A DNA stretch of 64,000 nt from Streptomyces sp. NBC_00259 (GCF_036181745.1 NZ_CP108080.1:4121501-4185500), one strand, 5' to 3'; shown: positions 7,931-16,728, numbered from the stretch's first letter. Notes: generated from the sequence alone by a model not told the origin. Program-made: numbers and translations.

Positions 7931-8550
7931 CTGGTGCTACCTGCTTGGCTCGTGGAGGGTGATGGGCTGGCGGAATCCTTGAACGGTTCCGGTACTTGGG
8001 AGTGCAGCGACGGATCGAGCGCGACGGCGCGGCGGAACGAGTCCCGCGCGTCGTCGTCCTGGTCCTTCTTCGCCAGTGCCAGCCCGAGGCGCAGATGGGC
8101 CGTGGAGGCCTTCGGGTTGACGGCAATGGCGCGCCTCAGAAGCTGGACGGCCCGTTCGGGCTCGCTCGATTCGAGCAGCACCGCCTCGTTGAACAGGGCG
8201 GATGTGTACGCGGGGTCGATCTTCAACGCCTTGTCGTAGGCGTCGCGGGCGTCGGTCGCCTTGCCGTCCTGGTGAGCCAGGACGCCCAGGTTGTACCAGG
8301 CGATCTTGTTCCGGGGATCCAGCTTCAGCACGCGTCTGAAGGTCCTCTCCGCGCCTTCGCGGTCCTGGTACCGGGACTGGGCGAGACCGGTCTCCAGGAG
8401 CACGTTCACCCGCGTCGCCTTCCCGGTCGGCGCCGAGTCGGATCCGGAGAGCGAGGTCGCGTCCGGCCGGGACTGGACCGCCCAGACGGAAGCTCCGCCG
8501 GCAATCACGGCCGCTGCGCCGAGCCCTGCCCACAATCGCCTACGTTTCAC
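7927..8550 (-). CDS. Membrane-anchored TPR protein
   Basis: A 207-residue protein starting at GTG (VKRRRLWAG). It has one N-terminal membrane helix (GLGAAAVIAGGASVWAV) followed by about four tetratricopeptide repeats from residue about 55 to 180 (for example AWYNLGVLAHQDGKATDARDAYDKALKIDP, shown here only by its W-x2-LG and A-x8-Y pattern). The C-terminus is Ser/Pro-rich. TPR domains mediate protein-protein contacts; this one would face outside or the cytosol depending on topology. It is translationally coupled to the GT2-methyltransferase gene, so the two probably act together in glycan transfer. An in-frame upstream ATG at 8616 is possible but lacks a clear ribosome-binding site. Confidence 0.75.
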   Translation of the reverse strand: MKRRRLWAGLGAAAVIAGGASVWAVQSRPDATSLSGSDSAPTGKATRVNVLLETGLAQSRYQDREGAERTFRRVLKLDPRNKIAWYNLGVLAHQDGKATDARDAYDKALKIDPAYTSALFNEAVLLESSEPERAVQLLRRAIAVNPKASTAHLRLGLALAKKDQDDDARDSFRRAVALDPSLHSQVPEPFKDSASPSPSTSQAGSTR

Positions 8551-8737
8551 TGGGTCACATCTCAGGGGTCGGGAGGGACGGTGAACCGGAGTCCGAACCA
8601 CCGCCATTGCCGCCAAAGTTACGAGGTGACCGTTATGTCGTCACCTGTCGCCCGGGAGTTGGGCCGTACATACCACCCGAACGTACGCATCCCGGATGTG
8701 GTGTCCCGTGAATTTCGGGGTATCTGTGGCTTCTTGG

Positions 8738-9478
8738 CTACTCGCCGATGCGGACCAGCGCGAGGGTGATGTTGTCCGGGCCCCCGGCCTCGATCGCCGC
8801 CTTCCACAGCTCGTAGGCGGCCCGGCCGTCGTCGTGCACCCGCAGCAGGCTGTGGATGTCCTCGTCCGGCACCGGATCGGTCAGGCCGTCCGTGCACACC
8901 AGATAGCGGTCACCCGTGTTCAGCGCGGTGGCCGAGACATGGGGGGTGACGGCCGTGTACGCGGTGCTGCCGCCGAGCGTCTGGGTGACCGCCGACGTGG
9001 TGCGGTGTCCCGGTCGTGGCGGCGGGCTGTCGTCCACGCTCACCTGACGCAGGTCGTCCTTCGACGTGTGGAAGACCTTGCTGTCGCCGACGTTGAACGT
9101 CAGCATCGAGTCCCCCAGGACGACGGTGCCGGCGATCGTCGTGCCCATCGTGACCAGGTCCGGATCGCCCTCGGCGGCCGAGTACACGAGGCGGTTGCAC
9201 AGGGTCAGGGCCTCGCGGACCGCCTCCTCGCCGGTCAGTGAGGCGCCGAGCGAGGCCAGCCGGCGGACGACCAGCGCGCTCGCCACCTCCCCGGCCGGCT
9301 GTCCGCCGAGCCCGTCGGCGACCGCGACGACGAGAGGTGTGCCGAGAGGGAACAGCAGCGTCTGCGGGTTCTCGGTCACGGTGCCGCACAGCGTCCAGGG
9401 GCCGATGACCAGGCTGTCCTCGTTGTGCTCGCGGATCAGCCCGACATCGCTGAGGGCGGTGACGGCTACGTACGGCAT
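8738..9478 (-). CDS. PP2C-family serine/threonine phosphatase
   Basis: A 246-residue stand-alone PP2C phosphatase. It has the N-terminal metal motif VGLIREHNEDS near residue 12, VAVADGLGGQPAGEVAS near 53-70, MGTTIAG, FNVGDSKVF, LVCTDGLTD and the final GGPDNITLALV. All core Asp residues are present, so it should be an active metal-dependent phosphatase, as for the PstP-type partners of Ser/Thr kinases. No kinase gene is adjacent. It lies 13 bp after corA on the same strand and is likely cotranscribed with it. Confidence 0.88.
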   Translation of the reverse strand: MPYVAVTALSDVGLIREHNEDSLVIGPWTLCGTVTENPQTLLFPLGTPLVVAVADGLGGQPAGEVASALVVRRLASLGASLTGEEAVREALTLCNRLVYSAAEGDPDLVTMGTTIAGTVVLGDSMLTFNVGDSKVFHTSKDDLRQVSVDDSPPPRPGHRTTSAVTQTLGGSTAYTAVTPHVSATALNTGDRYLVCTDGLTDPVPDEDIHSLLRVHDDGRAAYELWKAAIEAGGPDNITLALVRIGE

Positions 9479-9491
9479 CGCGGGCCCCGTC

Positions 9492-10661
9492 TCACAGCCA
9501 GTCCCGGTGCTTGAAGACCACGTACAGGCTGATGCACACGAGGATCATCAGCGCGAGGGCGAACGGGTAGCCGAACCGCCAGTCCAGCTCGGGCATGTTG
9601 ACGAAGTTCATGCCGTAGACGGTGCCGATGAGGGTGGGCGCGAAGAGGATGGCCGCCCAGCTGGAGATCTTCTTGATCTCGTTGTTCTGCGCGTGGCCGG
9701 CCTCCGCCAGCATCTTCATCTCCTCGTTCTGCGCCTGGGAGACCAGCGTGGCGTTGACGGTGAGGATGTCGCCGAGCATCTGCCGGAAGCCGTTCACCCG
9801 CTCCACCACGGTCGTGGCGTGGTCGGCCACGTCCCGCAGATAGCGCTGCAGTTCCTCGTCGGTGCGGTACTTCTGGAAGCCCGCCTGAAGCCCGTTCATG
9901 ATCGTCAGGAGTGGCCGGGTGGCGCGCTGGAAGTCGACGACCTCGCGCGACAGCTCGTAGATCCGGCGGGACACCTTCGGGTCGCCGCCGAACACCTCGG
10001 TCTCGATCTCGTCGATGTCGTGCTGGAGACCGGCGACGACGGGCGCGTATCCGTCGACCACCGCGTCCAGGATCGCGTAGAGCACGGCCTCGGGGCCGAG
10101 TGCCAGCAGCTCCGGATCGCCCTCCAGGCGGTGGCGGACGTCCGCGAGGTCCGGGGCCTGGCTGTGCCGTACGGTCAGCACGAACTCCGGGCCGACGAAG
10201 ATGTGGATCTCCCCGAAGTCCACCTCCTCGACCTCGTCCATGTAGCGGGCCGAGCGCAGCACCACGAAGAGCGTCTTGCCGTACCGCTCCAGCTTGGGGC
10301 GCTGATGGGCCACGATGGCGTCCTCGACGGCCAGCTCGTGCAGTCCGAACTGCTCCGCGGCTTCCCACAGCTGCGCGGGCGACGGGCGGAACAGTCCGAT
10401 CCAGGCCATGGTGCCCGGCTCACCCGGAAGCCGGTCGTAGATCTCGGCCAGCGAGGAGGGCGTCTCCACCCGCTGCCCGTCGCGGTAGATCGCGGCGTCC
10501 ACGACGCTGCGTTCCAGCGGTACGGGCTCCTGGGGGCCGTGCTCCGTCCATGGATCCATCGAGTGCTCGGGGGCCGGGTCGGTCTGCTGCCCGGTCCCGT
10601 GAGCGGGCGGGCGGAGCGGCCATCTGCCCGCCCGTGCCGCGCGTGCACGCCAGTCGGACAT
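9492..10661 (-). CDS. corA: CorA-family magnesium/cobalt transporter
   Basis: A 389-residue CorA channel. The long cytoplasmic N-terminal alpha/beta domain has FVGPEFVLTVRH. Coiled helices follow, then two C-terminal membrane helices with the family signature YGMNF between them (FAPTLIGTVYGMNF) and a basic tail (FKHRDWL). The ATG at 10661 is chosen over an in-frame GTG at 10670 because GAGG lies 8 bases upstream. The DoxX gene ends 13 bp upstream and the PP2C gene starts 13 bp downstream, all on the minus strand. Confidence 0.92.
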   Translation of the reverse strand: MSDWRARAARAGRWPLRPPAHGTGQQTDPAPEHSMDPWTEHGPQEPVPLERSVVDAAIYRDGQRVETPSSLAEIYDRLPGEPGTMAWIGLFRPSPAQLWEAAEQFGLHELAVEDAIVAHQRPKLERYGKTLFVVLRSARYMDEVEEVDFGEIHIFVGPEFVLTVRHSQAPDLADVRHRLEGDPELLALGPEAVLYAILDAVVDGYAPVVAGLQHDIDEIETEVFGGDPKVSRRIYELSREVVDFQRATRPLLTIMNGLQAGFQKYRTDEELQRYLRDVADHATTVVERVNGFRQMLGDILTVNATLVSQAQNEEMKMLAEAGHAQNNEIKKISSWAAILFAPTLIGTVYGMNFVNMPELDWRFGYPFALALMILVCISLYVVFKHRDWL

Positions 10662-10674
10662 CACCTGCACCTCG

Positions 10675-11226
10675 CTACTTCAGCGCCAGCACGATGACGG
10701 CGCCGACGACTCCGGCGACCAGGGCGAATCCCGCCGGGAGCCAGCCGCCGTCCCGCCATGGGAAGCGGGCGTCGAGCGAGAGGCGGCGCGGGCCCACGGC
10801 AGCGATGGTGAGCGCGCCGACGGCCAGGGTCATCGGGTACGAGAAGGCGGGGCCGGCGGCGGACCACAGCGCGATGGCGGGAGCCACCGACATCGCGTTG
10901 ATCATGACGCCGACCGCGGCCGCCGCGGCGAGCGGGGTCAGGAAACCCACGGCCAGTCCCAGGCCGCCGAGGAACTCGGAGATCCCGGCCAGCGCGGCGA
11001 AGAAGATGCCGGGGTCGTAGCCGATCTGGTCGAATCCCTTGGCCGTGGCGTCCAGGCCCGGCCCGCCGAACCAGCCGAAGAGTTTCTGGGCGCCGTGGCC
11101 TGCCAGGATCACGCCGACGGTGAGCCGGAGCAGGAGCATCCCGACGTCGGTGGCGCTCAGCGCCGCCGGTGCGGCGCCCGTGCCGGGGCCGCCGGAGTGA
11201 CGGGCACGCTCGGTGGGGGGTTTCAT
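10675..11226 (-). CDS. DoxX-family membrane protein
   Basis: A 183-residue protein with four membrane helices (LLLRLTVGVILAGHGAQKLFGWFGG is the family's characteristic first helix; only its GHGAQKLFGWFGG end is diagnostic). DoxX/SURF4-type proteins are quinone-linked or redox-stress membrane components of poorly defined role. ATG 11226 has a strong AGGAGGTGA ribosome-binding site; an in-frame extension to 11367 is disregarded. It is first in a DoxX-corA-PP2C minus-strand run and divergent from the phytase gene. Confidence 0.88.
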   Translation of the reverse strand: MKPPTERARHSGGPGTGAAPAALSATDVGMLLLRLTVGVILAGHGAQKLFGWFGGPGLDATAKGFDQIGYDPGIFFAALAGISEFLGGLGLAVGFLTPLAAAAAVGVMINAMSVAPAIALWSAAGPAFSYPMTLAVGALTIAAVGPRRLSLDARFPWRDGGWLPAGFALVAGVVGAVIVLALK

Positions 11227-11342
11227 GGTGGTGTCACCTCCTGAGCCGGGACCGCGGGTCCCGGCGATCGTGCTCCGGCGGTCGTGCGCCAGGTGTCGGA
11301 GCCTCACCACCGATACTGCCCCCCTCGACGGAAGTGGGCCAA

Positions 11343-11412
11343 GTTCACGACGTGCACACGCGGTCACCGTGTGCCGGACGCCGGGCGGTCACCTCCCGCT
11401 TCCACGCTCACC
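11343..11412 (+). promoter_or_regulatory. Possible PHO-box-like heptamers upstream of phytase
   Basis: Four GNTCACC-like heptamers occur at 11343 (GTTCACG), 11362, 11387 (both GGTCACC) and 11406 (GCTCACC). The Streptomyces PhoP operator is built from GTTCACC-type repeats with 11-bp spacing. Here the spacings are 19, 25 and 19 bp, so the match is only suggestive. Confidence 0.3.
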
Positions 11413-11449
11413 GGGAAGTCGTCATGTTCCCGACATGGAGGAGTGCTCT

Positions 11450-12751
11450 GTGAGCAGGCCCCATCCCGCCCGGGCGGTCACCGTCGCCCTGGGCCTGGTT
11501 CTCGTGGCGTCCGGTGCGGCCATGCCGGCCGTGGCGGGTACCCCCGCTCCACTGCCGGCCGTCACCCCCCGGGCCGAGGCGCCCACGCTGTACGACGACG
11601 AGGCGGGCGGCAACGCCAACGCGGACGACCCCGCGATCTGGCGCAACACCGCCGACCCGGGCCGCAGCCTGGTGATCGCGACGGCCAAGGAAGGCGGACT
11701 GCGCGTCTACGACCTCGACGCCCGCCAGGTGCAGTCGATCCCGGCGCCCCCGTCCGCCCGTCCGGGTGACGCGCCCGGTCGCTTCAACAACGTGGATCTG
11801 GTGCACCGGCTGCGGCTTCCGTCCGGACGGGCGGACATCGCCGTGACCACCGACCGCGGCCACGACCGCCTGCGCTTCCACCGCATCGACCGCGGGCGCC
11901 CCGGCGGGCCGCTCACCGACATCACCGACCCCGCCGCGCCCCCAGTCTTCTCAGCCGGTCAGGACGAGATCAACGAGCAGCGGACCGCCTACGGCCTGGC
12001 CACCTGGACCGACCCGGCGAGCGGCCGCGCGTACGCCCTGGTCAGCCGCCGCAACCGCACCGGCCTCGCCCTGCTGGAGCTGCGTCCCACGGCCGCCGGC
12101 ACGGTCACGTACCGCACGGTCCGCACCCTGGACCTCCCGGCCTCCTTCCGGCTGCCGAACGGCACCACGTGGGCGCCGTGCGGCGAACCCGGCGAGCAGG
12201 CCCAGGTCGAGGGCATGGTCGTCGACCCGGCCAACGGCATGCTCTACGCGGGTCAGGAGGACGTCGGTATCTGGCGCGTACGGGCCGATCTCACCGGCAC
12301 GCCGAAGCTCGTCGACAAGGTGCGTGAGTACGGCGTCCCGGGTGTCTACGACGAGGCGACCGAGGAGTGCGTCCCCGGCGCCGACCCGGGCTTCGGCGGC
12401 GCGCGCCTGTCGGCCGACGTCGAGGGGCTGACCCTGCTCACCGAGCCCGAGGGCGACGGCTACCTCCTGGCCTCCAGCCAGGGCGACGACACCTTCGCCG
12501 TGTACGACCGCGACCCGCGCGACGGCAACGACTACGAGGGCGGCTTCCGCGTCACCGCCGCCTCGGCCGCCCTCGACGGCTCCGAGGAGTCCGACGGCGC
12601 GGCCGTGCTCAACGCGCCCCTCGGCGCGAAGTACCCGAAGGGGCTGCTCGTCGTCCAGGACGGGCACGACACCCCGGGCGACGGCGACCGTGAGGCCACG
12701 GGCTTCAAGTTCGTCGACCTCGGCGAGGTCGTGAAGCGCATCGACGACTGA
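11450..12751 (+). CDS. Secreted beta-propeller phytase
   Basis: A 433-residue secreted enzyme that hydrolyses phytate (inositol hexakisphosphate) and releases phosphate. GTG 11450 has GGAGGAG 6 bases upstream. The signal peptide spans residues 1-30 (ARAVTVALGLVLVASGAAMPAVAG). The mature part starts with the DDEAGGNANADDPAIW stretch that binds Ca2+ in the BPP family. It then shows propeller blades with FNNVDLV, AVTTDRGHDRLRFHRI, QVEGMVVDP, ADVEGLTL, YLLASSQGDDTFAVYDR and VVQDGHDTPGD, all family-typical. Its product would be imported by the pst system encoded nearby, consistent with phosphate-starvation expression. A perfect terminator follows. Confidence 0.88.
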   Translation: MSRPHPARAVTVALGLVLVASGAAMPAVAGTPAPLPAVTPRAEAPTLYDDEAGGNANADDPAIWRNTADPGRSLVIATAKEGGLRVYDLDARQVQSIPAPPSARPGDAPGRFNNVDLVHRLRLPSGRADIAVTTDRGHDRLRFHRIDRGRPGGPLTDITDPAAPPVFSAGQDEINEQRTAYGLATWTDPASGRAYALVSRRNRTGLALLELRPTAAGTVTYRTVRTLDLPASFRLPNGTTWAPCGEPGEQAQVEGMVVDPANGMLYAGQEDVGIWRVRADLTGTPKLVDKVREYGVPGVYDEATEECVPGADPGFGGARLSADVEGLTLLTEPEGDGYLLASSQGDDTFAVYDRDPRDGNDYEGGFRVTAASAALDGSEESDGAAVLNAPLGAKYPKGLLVVQDGHDTPGDGDREATGFKFVDLGEVVKRIDD

Positions 12752-12783
12752 CGTCACGACGGCCGTCCGTGACGGTACGGCGA

Positions 12784-12813
12784 GGGCGCCCCGGCCGGTG
12801 GGCCGGGGCGCCC
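12784..12813. terminator. Perfect 13-bp hairpin terminator between convergent genes
   Basis: GGGCGCCCCGGCC, tetraloop GGTG, then the exact complement. It lies between the phytase stop (12751) and the stop of the minus-strand PH-domain gene (12825) and can serve both. Confidence 0.8.
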
Positions 12814-12824
12814 GTTCCGTACCG

Positions 12825-13190
12825 CTAGCGCGCCACGAACTGCGTGAGGATGGCCTGCACCTCGTAGATGTCGACGCCCTTGGTGAAGGTCTTCTGGATC
12901 GGCGCGGGGCTGCCCGAGATCCAGATCTTGAGCTCCGCGTCCATGTCGAACGTGCCCGCGGTCTCCACCGCGAAGTGCGTGATGCTCCGGTACGGCACCG
13001 AGTGGTACTCCACCTTCTTGCCGGTGATCCCCTGCTTGTCCACGAGGATGAGCCGGCGGTCGGTGAACAGGATGGTGTCGCGGATCAGCAGGAACGCGGC
13101 GTGCACCTGCTCCCCCTGCCCCAGCAGCCGCGAGAAGTCCTGCTGTGCCTTTGCCGGATCGACGGTGTGCGCGTTTCCGAACAGTGCCAT
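12825..13190 (-). CDS. Bacterial PH-domain (YvbH/DUF1696-like) protein
   Basis: A 121-residue protein beginning MALFGNAHTV. The sequence from residue 30 has the beta-strand pattern of bacterial pleckstrin-homology proteins: FLLIRDTILFTDRRLILVD, then YHSVPYRSITHFAVETAG, then LKIWISG and a C-terminal helix. These soluble proteins are widespread and of unknown role. ATG 13190 is preceded by a GGGGGG tract; an extension to 13208 is possible but adds only six residues. Confidence 0.85.
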   Translation of the reverse strand: MALFGNAHTVDPAKAQQDFSRLLGQGEQVHAAFLLIRDTILFTDRRLILVDKQGITGKKVEYHSVPYRSITHFAVETAGTFDMDAELKIWISGSPAPIQKTFTKGVDIYEVQAILTQFVAR

Positions 13191-13244
13191 GAGAGGCCCC
13201 CCACTCATTGAAGTTGCACGATCTTCGCACTGTAGTACGGAAGG

Positions 13245-14009
13245 TCAGGTAGGGGGCGTACGGGTCACCGTTCGGCCCGCCGTGGCCGCGGCCCGCGCGA
13301 AGGCCACGGCGTCCACGACGGCCGCACCGCCCACGTCGTTGTTGAAGTACACGTGCACGTCGGCCTCGTCGGGCCAGGCCTCGGCGATGCGCCCGACCCA
13401 GGACGTCAGGGCCTGGCGGCCGTAGCGCGGCGGGGGCTGGGCGAGGCCCCCGTGGAAGCGCACGTATCCCCAGGGCGCGGTACGCCAGAGCGGTGCCACG
13501 GGACGCGACCCCCGGTCCGCCCAGCACAGCGCGCTGCCGTGCCGTTCGAGCACCGAACGCAACTCCCGCTCGGCGTCCCACCAGGAGGGGTGGCGCAGCT
13601 CGACGGCGACCCGGACGCGGCCGGGGAAGCAGCGGAGGCATGCGTCCAGAGCGGCGGTGTCCTCGCGGAAGTTCGGCGGCAGTTGCAGCAGGACGGGTCC
13701 CAGGCGGCCGCCGAGGCCCTCGGCCCGGTCCATCAGCCGGCCCACCGGCTCCTCGGGGTCGTGCAGCCGTTTCAGATGCGTCAGATAGCGGCTGGCCTTG
13801 ACCGCCATGACGAATCCGTCCGGCGTGCGCTCCCGCCAGGAGGCGAAGACCTCCCTGGTGGGGAGCCGGTAGAAGGCGTTGTTGTTCTCCACCGTGGCGA
13901 ACCGGTGTGCGTACTCCTCCAGCCACAGCCGTTGCGGCTGCCGGGGCGGATAGAGAACGCCGCGCCAGTCCTTGTACTGCCACCCCGAGGTTCCGACGAG
14001 CAAGGGCAT
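13245..14009 (-). CDS. DUF72 family protein (YecE-like)
   Basis: A 254-residue TIM-barrel-type protein. It has the DUF72 hallmarks LVGTSGWQYKDW at the start, ENNNAFYRLP near 40, FVMAVKASRYLTH near 65, LGPVLLQLPPNF, VELRHPSWW, YVRFHG and DVHVYFNND. The family's biochemical role is not established. ATG 14009 is chosen because homologues begin at this strand; an upstream in-frame GTG would add 19 unstructured residues. Confidence 0.88.
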   Translation of the reverse strand: MPLLVGTSGWQYKDWRGVLYPPRQPQRLWLEEYAHRFATVENNNAFYRLPTREVFASWRERTPDGFVMAVKASRYLTHLKRLHDPEEPVGRLMDRAEGLGGRLGPVLLQLPPNFREDTAALDACLRCFPGRVRVAVELRHPSWWDAERELRSVLERHGSALCWADRGSRPVAPLWRTAPWGYVRFHGGLAQPPPRYGRQALTSWVGRIAEAWPDEADVHVYFNNDVGGAAVVDAVAFARAAATAGRTVTRTPPT

Positions 14010-14088
14010 GGCCGGATCCGTGCCCGGGGGGCGACGGGACGTACCGCGGTGGCGGTCCGGTGGCACCCGTACGCGGCGCCGCCGGATC

Positions 14089-14946
14089 TCAGGGCGCCGT
14101 GAAGAGCGTGGGGAACCGGGGCGCGAGCCAGGGCTTGCGGCCCCAGGCCAGAATCCGGCCGGAGGCGATCGCGCCCCACGGCTCGCGGCGGCCGAGCGCC
14201 ATGAGCAGGAACGTGACCGGCTCGATGAGGATGGTGCAGTCCGGGCGGCCGGGCGGCGTACCCACGGTCGGCGTACCGACCGTCGGCGTCCCTACGGTCG
14301 GTGTGCCGTCGGCGAAGGCGACGCCGAACGCGGCGCCGCCCCGGAGCCTGATCGTGTAACGGGCCGTCAGTCCGGCGGCGGCCGGGGCGCTGACGACGCG
14401 TGGCATGGCCGTGGTCATGAAGGGCAGGGTCAGCTCGACCCTGCCGCGGTCGATCATGTGCGGCCGGCGCAGCGCGCGGGCCAGGTCGTAGCCGTGGCCG
14501 AGCATGTGCGTGAGCAGGTACGAACCGAGCGTCGCGTGATCCATGGGGCCCAGCGGGGTGCTGAGCGTTCCCCGCGCCGTGGTCCCGTTCACCGCGTCGA
14601 GGAACGCGCCGGCCCGATCCGTGATCATCTGCGCCAGCGGGCCGGCCCCGCGCTCCCCGAACTCGGCGAGCACCCGCTCGTTCGCGGCGGCCAGGCTCTG
14701 CGCGGTGCCGTCTCCGTGGGGGCGCTCGATCCCGGCAGCGAGGTCGGCCATCAGCGCGTTGGCCTGCGCCAGATGAGCCGCCGCCTCACCCAGGGTCCAG
14801 CGCGACCCGGGCACCGGGACACCCGTGTCGGCGCTCCCGTGCAGCAGCGCGGCGATCTCCTCGGCCGTGTCGCGTATCGCGTCACCGAGACCTTCGGGCA
14901 GAGTGCCCTCTGTCTCCTGCCTCTCCTGCCCTGCGGCCGCTGTCAT
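14089..14946 (-). CDS. Mycothiol-dependent maleylpyruvate isomerase-like (DinB/TIGR03083-type) protein
   Basis: A 285-residue protein. The N-terminal half has the four-helix DinB-like bundle of mycothiol-linked enzymes: RWTLGEAAAHLAQAN near 50-64 and LGSYLLTHMLGHGYDLARAL near 150-170, which supply the metal-binding His residues. The C-terminal half (from about 180) resembles an SCP2-like or TIGR03083 tail and carries a short GTPTV repeat. ATG 14946 follows GGGAG at good spacing. Substrate unknown; the fold suggests a mycothiol-dependent transferase or isomerase. Confidence 0.78.
   Translation of the reverse strand: MTAAAGQERQETEGTLPEGLGDAIRDTAEEIAALLHGSADTGVPVPGSRWTLGEAAAHLAQANALMADLAAGIERPHGDGTAQSLAAANERVLAEFGERGAGPLAQMITDRAGAFLDAVNGTTARGTLSTPLGPMDHATLGSYLLTHMLGHGYDLARALRRPHMIDRGRVELTLPFMTTAMPRVVSAPAAAGLTARYTIRLRGGAAFGVAFADGTPTVGTPTVGTPTVGTPPGRPDCTILIEPVTFLLMALGRREPWGAIASGRILAWGRKPWLAPRFPTLFTAP
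14255..14314 (-). repeat. 15-bp in-frame tandem repeats in the isomerase-like gene
   Basis: Three clear units start at 14255, 14270 and 14285, with a degenerate fourth at 14300. They encode repeats of the five residues GTPTV in a surface-loop position of the C-terminal domain. The period is a multiple of three, so copy-number change would keep the frame. Confidence 0.85.
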
Positions 14947-15036
14947 GTCGCTCCCTGCTCGTCCTCGGGTCCGCGGTACCCAACCAGGTGGCGGGAGGCC
15001 GTGGCAAGAGCGAAGCGACGAGGAGTGTGATCGGCC

Positions 15037-15444
15037 GTGCCCCACGACGAGGAACGGATCAGGACCCTGATCGAGGACTGGGCCGCCGCGGTGCACGCGG
15101 CCGAGCTCGAAGGCGTCCTGGCGCACCACTCCGACGACATCGTGATGTTCGACGTGCCGCCGCCCTTCGAAGGCGTCCGCGGCATCGACGCCTACCGCGC
15201 GTCATGGCCGCCGTTCTTCGCGTGGCAGCGGCAGGGCGCCTCGTTCGAGATCGTGTCGCTGGACATCACCGCCGGCGACGACGTCGCCTACGCCCACGCC
15301 CTGCTGCGCTGCGGTACCCCTCGGGAACTCGCGGAACAGCCGGACCTGCGCCTGCGGCTCACGCTCGGCCTGCGCAAGGAGCGGGGCGGCTGGGTCGTCG
15401 CGCACGAGCACCACTCGTTCCCCGACACCTCCGTCGGGACGTGA
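15037..15444 (+). CDS. SnoaL/NTF2-like fold protein (ketosteroid isomerase-like)
   Basis: A 135-residue protein from GTG 15037. It has the SnoaL-like cone-fold pattern: helix RIRTLIEDWAAAVHAAELEGVLAHHSDDIVMFDVPPP (family pattern W-x3-V-x3-D/E ... D-D-I-V-x-F-D), then GIDAYRASWPPFF, then strands FEIVSLDITAGDDVAYAHALLR, LRLTLGLRK and WVVAHEHHSFP. Many relatives are annotated only as DUF4440/SgcJ-like. Divergent from the isomerase-like gene with 90 bp between starts. The catalytic role is unknown. Confidence 0.8.
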   Translation: MPHDEERIRTLIEDWAAAVHAAELEGVLAHHSDDIVMFDVPPPFEGVRGIDAYRASWPPFFAWQRQGASFEIVSLDITAGDDVAYAHALLRCGTPRELAEQPDLRLRLTLGLRKERGGWVVAHEHHSFPDTSVGT

Positions 15445-15474
15445 GTCGTCTCTGACGAACGACGAACGACGAAC

Positions 15475-15500
15475 AGCGGATCCCGGAACGGGAAGCCGCT
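15475..15500. terminator. Hairpin between convergent SnoaL-like and SpoIIE genes
   Basis: AGCGG / CCGCT and TCCCG / CGGGA arms around a GAA loop, with small internal asymmetry. It is preceded by three GACGAAC direct repeats at about 15455-15474. It sits between two convergent stops. Confidence 0.55.
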
Positions 15501-15510
15501 CCGTACGCCG

Positions 15511-16728
15511 TCACGGGGGATGCCACTCCGCCAGGACGATCGTGGCGTCGTCGTCCAGGCGCCCGTGCTGGTGCTCGAGGATCGTGTGGATCAGACGGCG
15601 CAGCGCCTCGGGCGACTTCTCGCCCGCCGCCGTCGCGCGCACGATGTGGTCGGCCAGACGCTGCTCCCCGAAGTAGTCGCCGTCCGGCGAGTGGGCCTCG
15701 GTGACACCGTCGGTGTGGATCAGCACCCGGTCGCCCGGCTCCAGATGCGCGGTGTGCACGGTGCGCGGGGCGTCCGCGTGCGCGGGCCCGAGGCCCAGCG
15801 GCAGCTCGGACTCCCGCTGGAGGGCGCCGGCGATGACGTGCTGACCCCGGATCAGCAGGGGCGGCGGGTGCCCGCAGTTGATCCACGTGAACACGCCCCC
15901 GTCCAGATCGAGATCGGCGAAGACGGCGGTCAGCAGCCGGTCCGGGATCCACCGGCCGAGCGCCTCGTCGACCGTGACCGCGATGCCGTCCAGCGACTGC
16001 CCGGCCCGGCGGGCACAGCGGCAGCCGGCCATGGCGACGGCGGACGCCAGCCCCGAGGCCAGGTCGTGGCCCATGGCGTCGACCACGGACAGATGGAGAC
16101 GGCCGTCCATGAGGCTGTGGTCGAAGGCGTCCCCGCCGATCTCGTACGCGGGCTCCAGCACCGCGCTGGACGTCACCCGGCCGGTGCCCAGCGTGCGGGG
16201 CGGCAGGAACGCCCACACCATCTCGGCGGCCAGGCTCATCGGGCGGCTGCGCACGGTCTGCAGGATGGCGTCGCTGTACTCCGTCCTGGAGACCACGACG
16301 AGGGCACTGAGATCGGCCAGGGCCTTACAGCGCTCCAGAAGGGCCGGGTCCAGGGAGTCGGAGACGATCTCCAGGACACCGATGCGCTCGATGCCGTCGA
16401 CGAGGGGCAGCCACACCTTCAGCGCCCCCTCCGACTGGCTGAGCCGCATCGACACCGTCCGGTACGCCCATCCGGCCAGGGTCCCGTCCACGGCCAGGGC
16501 GCCGTCCTCCGGTTCGTGGTGCCGGTCGTCCCGCTCGTCCGTCCGGCCCGGCGGTATCAGCGGTACGAGCCGGTGCTGCTGGATGTCCGAGAGGAGGATC
16601 CGGGCACTGCGCAGGCCCAGCGCCGCCGCGGCCCGTTCGACGAGCACCGGCAGCTGACCCGGTTCGGTCTGATGGGACTCCTCCAGGATCCTGGCCAGCA
16701 GCGACCCGTACTCGGCATCCTTCACCAC
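15511..16728 (-). CDS. GAF-SpoIIE PP2C phosphatase
   Basis: A 405-residue soluble regulator. Residues 1-155 look like a GAF-type sensor (VERAAAALGLRSARILLSD, then LKVWLPLVDGIERIGVLEIV). Residues about 165-400 form a SpoIIE-type PP2C domain (GGDAFDHSL, VVDAMGHDLASGLASAVAM, WINCGHPPPLL, VLIHTDGVTEAHS, DDDATIVLAEW). Such proteins dephosphorylate STAS anti-anti-sigma factors and release sigma factors. No partner STAS or kinase gene is adjacent. Two tandem GTG codons at 16728 and 16725 are both possible starts. Confidence 0.87.
   Translation of the reverse strand: MVKDAEYGSLLARILEESHQTEPGQLPVLVERAAAALGLRSARILLSDIQQHRLVPLIPPGRTDERDDRHHEPEDGALAVDGTLAGWAYRTVSMRLSQSEGALKVWLPLVDGIERIGVLEIVSDSLDPALLERCKALADLSALVVVSRTEYSDAILQTVRSRPMSLAAEMVWAFLPPRTLGTGRVTSSAVLEPAYEIGGDAFDHSLMDGRLHLSVVDAMGHDLASGLASAVAMAGCRCARRAGQSLDGIAVTVDEALGRWIPDRLLTAVFADLDLDGGVFTWINCGHPPPLLIRGQHVIAGALQRESELPLGLGPAHADAPRTVHTAHLEPGDRVLIHTDGVTEAHSPDGDYFGEQRLADHIVRATAAGEKSPEALRRLIHTILEHQHGRLDDDATIVLAEWHPP

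Noticed and set aside
6743..8239. Plus-strand 498-codon frame opposite the GT2-methyltransferase and TPR genes
   Set aside because: Val/Arg/Asp-rich low-information sequence antisense to motif-bearing proteins.
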